Shown in pieces: positions 1-7,192 of a DNA stretch of 10,691 nucleotides. A program made the translations under genes and the position numbers. The notes beneath the pieces were generated by a model, which was not told the DNA's origin, made no database searches, and saw nothing but the letters and a program-made list of their open reading frames with translations. Numbering within the stretch: the first letter of the stretch is position 1; each line of letters opens with the position of its first letter. The DNA is from DATGLG01 sp035294245. Lineage in GTDB: Bacteria; Pseudomonadota; Alphaproteobacteria; JACZXZ01. Location: the NCBI GenBank assembly GCA_035294245.1, contig DATGLG010000023.1, forward strand, positions 1 through 10,691. Direction: 5' to 3'.

Positions 1-59
1 TCCAACAACGCCTCGAACCGCAGCACCCGGATCTCCTGCAACGTCCTTGCCCGCCCCAT
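1..59 (-). CDS. Transposase, N-terminal fragment (cut by window edge)
   Basis: Nineteen codons are visible, starting at the ATG whose complement is at 57-59: MGRARTLQEIRVLRFEALL. The R-x-L-Q-E-I-R-x-L-R-F-E pattern resembles the start of ISNCY-type DDE transposases, which continue into a helix-turn-helix; that match is from memory and rests on few residues. A Shine-Dalgarno GGGAG (minus strand, 70-66) sits 6 nt before the ATG, which supports this start. The gene leaves the window at base 1, so I cannot tell whether it is intact. Confidence 0.5.
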   Translation of the reverse strand, partial: MGRARTLQEIRVLRFEALL

Positions 60-62
60 CGC

Positions 63-81
63 TCGCTCCCTTTTGGAGCGA
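63..81 (-). promoter_or_regulatory. Hairpin enclosing the transposase Shine-Dalgarno
   Basis: Bases 63-69 (TCGCTCC) and 75-81 (GGAGCGA) form a perfect 7-bp stem with a 5-nt loop. In the minus-strand transcript the 3' arm carries the GGAG of the transposase ribosome-binding site, so folding would hide it. Several IS families use start-site structures to stop read-through transcripts from being translated; applying that role here is inference. Confidence 0.5.
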
Positions 82-85
82 TTCA

Positions 86-128
86 AAAACCGGACAAATC
101 ACGCGTCACGAAAACCGGTCAGATCACG
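86..128. repeat. Two direct 18-bp repeats at the IS end
   Basis: AAAACCGGACAAATCACG (86-103) and AAAACCGGTCAGATCACG (111-128) match at 16 of 18 positions, with start points 25 bp apart. Repeats placed just inside an IS terminus are typical transposase-binding sites, so that is the likely role. No further copy occurs in the window. Confidence 0.65.
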
Positions 129-156
129 AGCTAACTACACGCGCGCATAGCTGCCA

Positions 157-185
157 TTGACAGTCGGGGGAGCGCGACCTAGCCT
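157..185 (+). promoter_or_regulatory. Probable sigma70 promoter of the nadE-gltX operon
   Basis: A perfect -35 TTGACA (157-162) is followed by a 17-bp spacer and TAGCCT (180-185), which keeps the TA and final T of a -10 box. It would give a leader of about 72 nt before nadE. It starts 17 bp beyond the inferred IS end, so the IS landed directly upstream of it without disrupting it. Confidence 0.5.
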
Positions 186-187
186 TT

Positions 188-265
188 GCAGCCTCTCACA
201 TGGCAATGACGAGGCGCCTTCCGGTTCCTGCGCTCGCTCCGGAAGCCTCGATTAGCAGCCTCTCA
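188..265. repeat. 11-bp direct repeat flanking a stem-loop in the nadE leader
   Basis: GCAGCCTCTCA occurs at 188-198 and again at 255-265, the second copy running into the A of the nadE ATG. Between them, GAGG (211-214) plus CTTCCGG (218-224) pair with CCGGAAG (239-245) plus CCTC (246-249), giving an 11-bp stem with a 3-nt bulge and a 14-nt loop. The layout resembles a small palindromic element inserted with an 11-bp target duplication. GCAATGACGA (203-212) also matches the end of the dispersed repeat at 6523-6532 in 9 of 10 bases. A regulatory hairpin or chance are alternatives. Confidence 0.4.
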
Positions 266-268
266 TGA
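200..268 (+). other. Possible 22-codon upstream ORF coupled to nadE
   Basis: An ATG at 200 opens a 22-residue frame (MAMTRRLPVPALAPEASISS then LS) whose TGA at 266-268 overlaps the nadE ATG as ATGA. Such overlaps often mark translational coupling, and neither this frame nor nadE has a good Shine-Dalgarno. The peptide shows no run of one amino acid that would suggest classical attenuation. In GC-rich DNA a frame this short can easily arise by chance, so this is weak. Confidence 0.2.
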
Positions 269-1920
269 CCGACAATCTCACCATCGCCTTGGCCCAGCTC
301 AACCCCACGGTGGGCGACGTCGCGGGCAATATCGCCAAGCTGCGCGCCGCTCGCGCCGAGGCCGCATCCCGCGGCGCCGATCTTGTGGTGGCGACCGAGA
401 TGGTGGTGGCGGGCTATCCGCCCGACGATCTCGTGCTCAAGCCCGCCTTCCAGGACGCCGTCGAAGTCGCGGTCAAGGCCTTCGCCGCGGAAACGGCCGA
501 TGGCGGCCCGGCGATCGTCCTCGGCGCGCCCTGGCGCGGCCAGGGCAAGCTCTTCAATGCCGCGCTTCTCCTCGAATCCGGCGGCATCGCCTTCATCCGC
601 TACAAGCACGAGCTGCCCAATTACGGCGTCTTCGACGAGAAGCGCATCTTTGCCGCCGGGCCTGCCCCCGGCCCGGTGGTGTTCAAGGGCGTGCGCATCG
701 GCCTCCAGGTCTGCGAGGACATGTGGCTCCCGGATGCGAGCGAGACCCTCGCGGAATCGGGCGCCGAGATCCTCGTCGTCATCAATGCCTCGCCCTTCGA
801 GAGCGACAAGGGCGACGAGCGCCTCAATCTCGCCGTCGCGCGCGTCACGGAGACCGGCCTGCCGCTTCTTTACGTGAATCAGGTCGGCGGGCAGGACGAG
901 CTCGTCTTCGACGGCGCCTCCTTCGCCCTCAATCCCGACCGCTCGCTCGCGGCCCAGGCCAAGGCGTGGAGTGAGGAGGTGCTTCTCACCCGCTGGCGCC
1001 GCGAAGGCGAGCATTGGCGCTGTGTCGAAGGCGCGGTCGAGCCTGTGCGCAACGGCCTCGAGTCCATCTACCACGCGATGACCCTCGGCGTGCGCGACTA
1101 CGTGACCAAGAACGGTTTTCCCGGCGTGCTCGTCGGCTTGTCGGGCGGCATCGATTCGGCGCTCACCGCCGTGGTCGCGGTCGACGCGCTCGGGGCGGCG
1201 AAAGTGCGCGGCGTGCGCCTGCCCTCCCGCTTCACCTCGACGGAGAGCCTCGAGGACGCCACAGCGGTTGCCGACCTTCTCGGCTGCCGCCTCGATACCA
1301 TCCCGATTACGCCCGCGATGGACGCTTTCGATGCCATGCTGGAGGCGCCGCTCAACGGCAAGCCCTGCGACGTCGTCGCCGAGAACATCCAGCCGCGCAT
1401 CCGCGGCACCACTCTGATGGCGCTCAGCAACCAGACGGGATACATGCTGCTCTCGACCGGCAACAAATCGGAGATGTCCGTCGGCTATGCCACCCTCTAC
1501 GGCGATATGTGCGGCGGGTTCAACGCGCTCAAGGACGTCTACAAGACGACAGTCTACGCGCTCTCGCGCTGGCGCAACCAGGTTCATCCCGAGGGGATGC
1601 GCGGTCCAGCCGGGCGCGTCATCCCCGAGCGCGTCCTCACCAAGGCGCCGACGGCCGAGCTCAAGCCGGACCAGACGGATCAGGACCTGCTGCCGTCCTA
1701 TGCCGAGCTCGACGGCATTCTCGAATGCCTGATCGAGCGGGAGATGCGACCCGACGAGATCGTCGCCAAGGGCTTTGCGCGCGAGACGGTGATGAAGGTG
1801 TGGCGCATGCTCGACCGCGCCGAGTATAAACGCCGCCAGGCCCCACCCGGCGTCAAGATTACGCGCCGCGCCTTCGGACGCGAGCGGCGCTATCCCATCA
1901 CCAACCATTTCAAGGGCTAG
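265..1920 (+). CDS. nadE: Glutamine-dependent NAD(+) synthetase
   Basis: This enzyme amidates nicotinic acid adenine dinucleotide to NAD+ with ATP, using ammonia released from glutamine; it is the last step of NAD biosynthesis and acts in the cytoplasm. Residues 1 to about 265 are a carbon-nitrogen hydrolase (nitrilase-like) glutaminase domain with the triad Glu45 (ATEMV), Lys114 (RYKHELP) and Cys150 (QVCEDMW). Residues about 270-551 are the synthetase domain, with the ATP-pyrophosphatase P-loop SGGIDS at 293-298 and STGNKSE at 397-403. The length of 551 residues is normal for the two-domain form. The ATG at 265 begins MTDNLTIALAQLNPTVGD, the expected start of the glutaminase domain, although no clear Shine-Dalgarno precedes it. 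gltX follows after 11 nt, so the two are probably cotranscribed. Confidence 0.97.
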   Translation: MTDNLTIALAQLNPTVGDVAGNIAKLRAARAEAASRGADLVVATEMVVAGYPPDDLVLKPAFQDAVEVAVKAFAAETADGGPAIVLGAPWRGQGKLFNAALLLESGGIAFIRYKHELPNYGVFDEKRIFAAGPAPGPVVFKGVRIGLQVCEDMWLPDASETLAESGAEILVVINASPFESDKGDERLNLAVARVTETGLPLLYVNQVGGQDELVFDGASFALNPDRSLAAQAKAWSEEVLLTRWRREGEHWRCVEGAVEPVRNGLESIYHAMTLGVRDYVTKNGFPGVLVGLSGGIDSALTAVVAVDALGAAKVRGVRLPSRFTSTESLEDATAVADLLGCRLDTIPITPAMDAFDAMLEAPLNGKPCDVVAENIQPRIRGTTLMALSNQTGYMLLSTGNKSEMSVGYATLYGDMCGGFNALKDVYKTTVYALSRWRNQVHPEGMRGPAGRVIPERVLTKAPTAELKPDQTDQDLLPSYAELDGILECLIEREMRPDEIVAKGFARETVMKVWRMLDRAEYKRRQAPPGVKITRRAFGRERRYPITNHFKG

Positions 1921-1931
1921 ATCGTCATCCG

Positions 1932-3278
1932 ATGCGTCCCGCCGTTCGCATCGCGCCCAGCCCGACGGGCCGGCTCCATGTCGGTAATGTGCGGACCGCG
2001 CTCGTCAACTGGCTCTTTGCGCGCAAGCACGGCGGCACCTTTCTCCTGCGTATCGACGATACCGACGAGGAGCGCTCGACGCGCGCCTATGAGGAGAAGA
2101 TCGAGGAGGATCTGACCTGGCTCGGCCTCACCTGGGACCGCTTCACCCGGCAGTCGGACCGGCTCGCGCGCTATCACGACGCCGTGCAGCGCCTGACCGC
2201 CGCCGGCCGCATCTATCCCTGCTACGAGACGCCTCAAGAGCTGGAGCTGATGCGGAAGACGCGACTCGCGCGGCGGCTGCCGCCTGTCTATGACCGCTCG
2301 GCGCTGCGGCTCTCGGAAGCGGAGCGCAGGCGGCTGGAAGGCGAGGGACGGCTCCCCCATTTCCGCTTCCGCCTTCTCGACGAGCCCGTCGAGTGGCAGG
2401 ACCTCGTGCGCGGCACCGTGCGCATCGAGCCGGGGCATCTCTCCGACCCGGTCATGATCCGCGCCGACGGCCGGCCGCTCTACACGCTGTCCTCCGTCGT
2501 CGACGACCTCGAGCTCGGCATCAGCCATATCATCCGCGGCGAGGACCATGTCGCCAACACCGCACCCCAGATCCAGCTCTACGAGGCGCTTGGAGGCGAG
2601 CAGCAAAATCTGCACTTCGCCCATCTGACGCTGTTGACCGACGCGAGCGGTGAAGGCCTCTCCAAGCGTCTTGGCAGCCTCTCGATCGCCGAGCTGCGCG
2701 CGAGCGGGATCGAGCCCATGGCGATCAATAGCCTTCTCGCCAAGCTCGGTACCTCAGACGCGATCGAGCCGCGCCTCGATCTCGATGCGCTCATCGCGGA
2801 GTTCGACATCGCGCATTTCGGCCGCGCCGCGCCGAAGTTCGATCTGGCGGAGCTCGCGCGCCTCAACGCGCGCCTCCTGCACGAGACGCCATTCGAGGTG
2901 GTGGTGGGGCGGTTGACAGCGCTCGGCCTGCACGGGGTTGAGCGCAGCTTCTGGGAAGCGGTGCGCGGCAATCTCACGCGCCTCGACGATGCGGCGCTGT
3001 GGTGGCGCGTGGTGCGCGGCCAGGTGGCGCCGCTCATCGAGGATGCGGACTTCGTCAGGACGGCGGCGGCCATGCTGCCGCCGGAGCCCTGGGACGGCGG
3101 CACCTGGCAGCAGTGGGTGGATGCGGTCAAGCGGAAGACCGGCCGCAGCGGCAAGGCATTGTTCCACCCGCTGCGCCTCGCCTTGACCGGGCGGGAGCGA
3201 GGGCCGGAGCTTGCGGCCCTCTTGCCTCTTATGGGCCGCAGCCGCGCCGAGGCGCGTCTCGCCGGCGATACAGCTTAG
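1932..3278 (+). CDS. gltX: Glutamate--tRNA ligase
   Basis: This class I aminoacyl-tRNA synthetase charges tRNA with glutamate in the cytoplasm. The Rossmann catalytic core opens with IAPSPTGRLHVGN (HIGH-type motif HVGN at 16-19) and continues with DGRPLYTLSSVVDD (179-192) and RGEDHVANT (202-210). The second signature is GLSKRLG (242-248): the second lysine, Lys245, is kept while the first lysine of KLSKR is Gly242, a form I recall from alphaproteobacterial GltX. Only one cysteine (Cys97) lies where the E. coli enzyme has its zinc cluster, so zinc is probably absent. The C-terminal anticodon-binding part ends with GKALFHPLRLALTGRERGPE. At 448 residues it is slightly short for the family. Many alphaproteobacteria have two GltX copies, one of which may favour tRNA(Gln); the sequence alone does not decide which this is. 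Confidence 0.96.
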   Translation: MRPAVRIAPSPTGRLHVGNVRTALVNWLFARKHGGTFLLRIDDTDEERSTRAYEEKIEEDLTWLGLTWDRFTRQSDRLARYHDAVQRLTAAGRIYPCYETPQELELMRKTRLARRLPPVYDRSALRLSEAERRRLEGEGRLPHFRFRLLDEPVEWQDLVRGTVRIEPGHLSDPVMIRADGRPLYTLSSVVDDLELGISHIIRGEDHVANTAPQIQLYEALGGEQQNLHFAHLTLLTDASGEGLSKRLGSLSIAELRASGIEPMAINSLLAKLGTSDAIEPRLDLDALIAEFDIAHFGRAAPKFDLAELARLNARLLHETPFEVVVGRLTALGLHGVERSFWEAVRGNLTRLDDAALWWRVVRGQVAPLIEDADFVRTAAAMLPPEPWDGGTWQQWVDAVKRKTGRSGKALFHPLRLALTGRERGPELAALLPLMGRSRAEARLAGDTA

Positions 3279-3282
3279 CGCC

Positions 3283-3795
3283 GTGCGGCATCTCGTCGCG
3301 ACCACGCTGGCGGCCTTTCTCTGCGGTGTCACGATGGGGCAGGCCGCCGAGCATTGGCAGACCCTCGAGGTGCCTGAGGCCGGCTTCTCGGTCAGCCTGC
3401 CCGACGCGCCCAAGGTCAGCGAGCCCAAGAGCCTGATCGGCGAGACGTCCCGCAACTATATCGTCGAGATGGGCGAGAGCGCTTATCTCGTCTCCTACAC
3501 GATCTATCCGCCCGAGCGAGTCAGGAGCCTCGACGCCCGGGCGCTCCTCGACGCCGTGCGCGATGCAGCGGTGCAGGATGTGGGTGGCCGCCTGACGAGC
3601 GAGCGGCGCTTCAACCTGGGTGCTGCGGAAGCGCGCGAGCTCGTCATCGCCGGGGGCGACGGGCTCGTCTACAAGGCGCGGCTCTATGTGCAAGGCGAGC
3701 GCATCTATCGCACCATCGTGGACGGTCCGCCGGGCTTCGACGGGAGCGCTGCCGCCACGCGCTTTCTCGACTCCTTCCGCATCGAGCCGCCTTAG
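3283..3795 (+). CDS. Small secreted protein of unknown function
   Basis: I do not recognise a named family. The 170-residue product starts VRHLVATTLAAFLCGVTMGQ (GTG read as Met), a typical Sec signal peptide with likely cleavage near residues 21-22 (QAA/EHW), leaving a periplasmic domain of about 148 residues. The mature part starts with a G-F-S-V-S-L-P-x-A-P strand and ends with TRFLDSFRI. Both are reminiscent of small alpha/beta proteins of the PsbP/DcrB-like type; that is a weak impression of fold, not an assignment. The GTG at 3283 is preferred over a TTG at 3211 because it puts the signal peptide at the N-terminus and lies 4 nt after the gltX stop. The tight spacing implies cotranscription with nadE and gltX, an unusual place for an exported protein. 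No catalytic motif is visible. Confidence 0.8.
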   Translation: MRHLVATTLAAFLCGVTMGQAAEHWQTLEVPEAGFSVSLPDAPKVSEPKSLIGETSRNYIVEMGESAYLVSYTIYPPERVRSLDARALLDAVRDAAVQDVGGRLTSERRFNLGAAEARELVIAGGDGLVYKARLYVQGERIYRTIVDGPPGFDGSAAATRFLDSFRIEPP

Positions 3796-3832
3796 CGCAC
3801 TCGCAGTGGTAAATGCAGGAGCCACAAGGAGC

Positions 3833-3905
3833 GTCATCGCGACCCCGAGCATCGCGAGGGGGAAGCGATCCAGTCTTTCGCAAATAGACTGGATGGTTGT
3901 GACCG
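3833..3905. repeat. Dispersed palindromic repeat (GTCATCGCGA...GCGATCCAG type)
   Basis: This intergenic unit starts GTCATCGCGA (3833-3842). It contains a CCCC/GGGG pairing (3843-3846 with 3858-3861) and then a perfect 9-bp stem, ATCCAGTCT (3868-3876) with AGACTGGAT (3886-3894), around a 9-nt loop. It looks like the GTCATCGCGAG...GCGATCCAG repeats that I recall from many alphaproteobacterial genomes. It could end the nadE-gltX transcript by structure, but there is no T-run, so a classical intrinsic terminator is unlikely. Confidence 0.6.
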
Positions 3906-3988
3906 CAAGCTTATTCTGGGGGCCATAGGCCGGCAGGCTCGGCTATCGACCTGCGCGCGGCAATTTGTTACCAAGGCGCCTCCGCCGG

Positions 3989-4020
3989 CGCGGCCTTCGC
4001 CCGGCCGCGATGTAAAGGAA
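3989..4020 (+). promoter_or_regulatory. cysS 5'-leader hairpin and ribosome-binding site
   Basis: CGCGGCC (3989-3995) and GGCCGCG (4003-4009) form a perfect 7-bp GC stem with a 7-nt loop. Five bases later is a good Shine-Dalgarno, AAGGAA (4015-4020), 7 nt before the cysS GTG, which supports that non-ATG start. The hairpin leaves the Shine-Dalgarno exposed, so it may simply hold the site open. I see no convincing -35/-10 pair in 3906-3988 and no T-box-like sequence. Confidence 0.45.
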
Positions 4021-4027
4021 GCGCCTC

Positions 4028-5392
<1,365 letters not shown>

Positions 5393-5395
<3 letters not shown>

Positions 5396-5404
5396 GGCGC
5401 CTCA
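5393..5404. other. 12-bp palindrome carrying both convergent stop codons
   Basis: TGAGGCGCCTCA is a perfect palindrome. Its first TGA (5393-5395) ends cysS on the plus strand, and the complementary TGA (5404-5402) ends lpxR on the minus strand. The hairpin potential is small (4-bp stem, GCGC loop) and there are no T-runs, so it is unlikely to be an efficient terminator. Confidence 0.6.
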
Positions 5405-6463
5405 GAACGGCAGCACGATCGAGGCCATGATCGAGCCGAAGTTATCGGCGTTGTGCTGGCCGTAGAACTCGTCGCTGCGATTGACGTAGGTATAGCTCAC
5501 CCGCGCCCAGCTCGAGTAGAAGAGTGCCGCACCGGTGACGAGGTCGCCGACTAGGGGACGCCGCGGCACCGAGCGGCTGGCCTGGAAGCTGTTGCCGTCG
5601 AGGAAGATGTTGTGGGCGACGGCGCGGCCCTCGGCGCCGATGAAGACGTACCAGCCCCAGCGGCTATCCGGCTTGAAATTCGCCGCGTTGAAATAGTCGG
5701 TGCCCGAAGGACCGGGTCCGATCAGCGCCGGGCCGTAATCGACGCGCAAATTCTTTCCGAAGCGGGCAACCCCGCCGGCGGCGAGATAATCATAGGCATT
5801 GCCCACAGCAGCACCCGCCTCCGGGATCGCCTCGACCGACAAGGCGTCGTCGAGATCGGCGATGAAGCGGCGGTGGCGCTCGGCATAGAAGTTGAGCGTC
5901 GGCTCGTCGTGAAGCTGATAGTCCCAGCCCTTCGAATCCGGATTGTCGATGGCGAGGTGGAAGCGGTTCTGGGTCTGCTTGGCGTAGGATGCCGGCCCGA
6001 CGATGCCGATCTGGAGCGCGAAGTGATCGAGGGTGCGCTGATCCGCATCGTCCAAGAAGCCGATCCCCGCATTGAGCCAGCCGGCATAGGGGCGGTCATG
6101 GGGATCGGGGACGGCAAGGGTCTTGTCCTGGGGCGTGAAGATCTCCTGGCCGATGAAGAGATCGAAATGCCGCGAGGTGGTGGGCCCCTTCGGGAAGACC
6201 GGGAGAAGGGAATTCAGCCAGTCCATGGGTGTCGCCATGCCGCCCGCGCCGAGATCGGGCGAGAGATAGCCGATTTGCGCGCCCTGGGTGTAATGGCGGT
6301 CGCGATTGTCGGGCGTGAAGAAGTCGTTCTCCTCGATGGCCGAGAAGCGCCCCGTCTCGCCGGCCAAAGCCGGCCCGACGACGCCGATCAAGAGCGCTGC
6401 CGCCACCGTGATGCGGATCGTATTGCTCGCGTTCTTGCGCCTGAAGCGGTTGGCTTGAAACAT
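5402..6463 (-). CDS. lpxR: LpxR-like outer-membrane lipid A 3'-O-deacylase (DUF2219)
   Basis: LpxR proteins are calcium-dependent outer-membrane beta-barrels that remove the 3'-acyloxyacyl chain from lipid A. This 353-residue product has an N-terminal signal peptide (hydrophobic ITVAAALLIGVVGPALA, cleavage likely after Ala34). Then come E-E-N-D-F-F with Asn46-Asp47 and Thr59 in HYTQG, at the positions of the known Asn, Asp and Ser residues, and the family hallmark DRPYAGW (123-129). QTQNRFHL carries His169, aligned by eye with the catalytic His, and GWDYQLHDEP follows. It ends ASIVLPF, with the terminal Phe expected for Bam-dependent assembly. I chose the ATG at 6463. A GTG at 6475 is also in frame, but it lies inside the repeat and inside the GGGGGTGA Shine-Dalgarno candidate. 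It follows the lipoprotein gene on the same strand after 114 nt. Activity on this organism's own lipid A is inferred. Confidence 0.85.
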   Translation of the reverse strand: MFQANRFRRKNASNTIRITVAAALLIGVVGPALAGETGRFSAIEENDFFTPDNRDRHYTQGAQIGYLSPDLGAGGMATPMDWLNSLLPVFPKGPTTSRHFDLFIGQEIFTPQDKTLAVPDPHDRPYAGWLNAGIGFLDDADQRTLDHFALQIGIVGPASYAKQTQNRFHLAIDNPDSKGWDYQLHDEPTLNFYAERHRRFIADLDDALSVEAIPEAGAAVGNAYDYLAAGGVARFGKNLRVDYGPALIGPGPSGTDYFNAANFKPDSRWGWYVFIGAEGRAVAHNIFLDGNSFQASRSVPRRPLVGDLVTGAALFYSSWARVSYTYVNRSDEFYGQHNADNFGSIMASIVLPF

Positions 6464-6470
6464 CTCGGGC

Positions 6471-6531
6471 GTCACCCCCGCGTAAAGCGGGGGTCTAGGT
6501 TAGCTGGATTCCCGCTTGCGCGGGAATGACG
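6471..6531. repeat. Head-to-head pair of dispersed palindromic repeats
   Basis: Unit 1 (6471-6498) runs from GTCACCCCCGC to GCGGGGGTCTAG, with an 8-bp stem at 6474-6481/6487-6494 and a GTAAA loop. Unit 2 (6504-6531), in the opposite orientation, runs from CTGGATTCCCGC to GCGGGAATGACG, with an 8-bp stem at 6508-6515/6520-6527 and a TTGC loop. Five bases separate them. Both are versions of the GTCATTCCCGC...GCGGGAATCCAG unit seen again at 10503-10620, so this is a doublet like the mosaic REP clusters of other bacteria. Unit 1 keeps pairing through compensated changes (TT/AA to CC/GG), which favours a maintained structure. Confidence 0.8.
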
Positions 6532-6577
6532 ATGCGAATGGTCGCGAGTCAACCCAAATGCGTCCTGTTCCAACGCT

Positions 6578-7018
6578 CTACTTGATGGCGACGCATTCGC
6601 GCCGCTCGAGCGCGATCACGGCCTGCTGCCGGAAGCGGGACTTATAGGCGGCGATGATGGCGTCGAGCTTGGCCGTGGTGTCGGCGGTGTCGTCGGCGGC
6701 CACGATCATCATCTTGCTGTTCTCGCGGGCGATCAGTCCGTTCGACATTTGATACTGGCCATAGGCATCGAGCACGGTGAAGCCGCGGGGAAAGCGCGGC
6801 GTCACCTGCTGCTCGAGGAACTGCTCCCAGTCGATGTCGCCGACATAGCCGCCATCCGGCATCGAGCGGCCGAAGAAGAGCTCGCTCACCCGCATGACCT
6901 GCGCGTTGGGACCACGGCAGCTTCCCGAAAGCCCGGGCAGACGGTCGCAGGCGCCAAGGCCTGTGAGCACCGCGAGCATGAGAACCATGGTCAAGCCACG
7001 GGTGCCGCGCGCCGCCAT
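6578..7018 (-). CDS. DUF3574-type lipoprotein
   Basis: The 146-residue product has a lipoprotein signal peptide: positive N-region MAARGTRGL, hydrophobic TMVLMLAVLT, then lipobox LGAC with the acylated Cys24. Asp25 at +2 would, by the E. coli rule, favour inner-membrane retention; that rule is less certain in alphaproteobacteria. The mature domain contains ELFFGRSMPDGGYVGDIDWE, QVTPRFPRGFTVLDAYGQY and a run resembling MIVAADD. The R-x-x-PDG, W-x-x-F and TPRFPxGxTVLDAxGQ pattern is what I recall for DUF3574, a family without a known function. Two cysteines in the mature part (SCRG, ECVAIK) could form a disulfide. The ATG at 7018 was chosen over one at 7054 because it gives a normal-length signal peptide. 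It lies upstream of lpxR on the same strand and divergent from cimA. Confidence 0.8.
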   Translation of the reverse strand: MAARGTRGLTMVLMLAVLTGLGACDRLPGLSGSCRGPNAQVMRVSELFFGRSMPDGGYVGDIDWEQFLEQQVTPRFPRGFTVLDAYGQYQMSNGLIARENSKMMIVAADDTADTTAKLDAIIAAYKSRFRQQAVIALERRECVAIK

Positions 7019-7131
7019 TCGGCTCTTCGTTCCGTCTCTCAATCCTGCCCCCATTGCCCCCGGCCTTGCGGAGAAGCGGCGGTCCGGTCCGCCATCATGA
7101 CGGAACCGCCCCTCGCGGGCAAATTCCGAAG

Positions 7132-7149
7132 CCGGGCGCCACCGCCCGG
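7132..7149. repeat. 7-bp inverted repeat in the divergent lipoprotein/cimA region
   Basis: CCGGGCG (7132-7138) and CGCCCGG (7143-7149) are perfect inverted copies around a CCAC loop, 14 bp before the likely cimA -35 box. It could be an operator or a structured element. In DNA this GC-rich, a 7-bp repeat alone is weak evidence. The rest of the 216-nt gap shows no other gene, and I could not place a convincing promoter for the minus-strand lipoprotein. Confidence 0.3.
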
Positions 7150-7163
7150 TGCAGGGCAAGTCT

Positions 7164-7192
7164 TTGACTTTCCGGGCGATCCCGTGGCAACG
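7164..7192 (+). promoter_or_regulatory. Possible cimA promoter
   Basis: TTGACT (7164-7169) is a good -35 box at a sensible distance from cimA. The -10 region around 7186-7192 (GGCAACG) is far from TATAAT but would fit the looser alphaproteobacterial -10 elements. A start near 7199 would give a leader of about 35 nt. Confidence 0.4.

Larger units (their letters stand above)
1..139 (-). mobile_element. End of an insertion sequence (5' end of transposase side)
   Basis: The minus strand runs from a TGT-type end at about 139 (reading TGTAGTTAGC inward) through two 18-bp repeats and a hairpin into a transposase start codon at 59, the usual layout of an IS left end. The rest of the element lies outside the window, so the other inverted end and any target duplication cannot be seen. 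From memory, the encoded N-terminus resembles transposases filed as ISNCY in ISfinder. The outer boundary is inferred from the TGT/ACA terminus and the position of the repeats. It could be a few bases off. Confidence 0.55.

Noticed and set aside
196..1908. 570-codon open frame antisense to nadE
   Set aside because: It lies opposite a gene with complete catalytic motifs; its product is low-complexity, rich in Ala, Arg, Gly, His and Asp, as expected from antisense reading of GC-rich DNA.
4015..4020. T-box or other riboswitch upstream of cysS
   Set aside because: The 232-nt gap lacks a T-box sequence and an antiterminator pair, and such control is rare in proteobacteria.
3796..4027. tRNA or small RNA gene between the secreted-protein gene and cysS
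   Set aside because: No cloverleaf, GGTTC-type T-loop or anticodon arm can be assembled; the palindromes fit a dispersed repeat better.
6471..6475. GTG at 6475 as the lpxR start
   Set aside because: It falls within the repeat element and the Shine-Dalgarno candidate, and adds only four residues before a better placed ATG at 6463.
5612..6529. 305-codon plus-strand frame opposite lpxR
   Set aside because: It is antisense to a gene with signal peptide, family motifs and a C-terminal Phe; no domain is recognisable in it.
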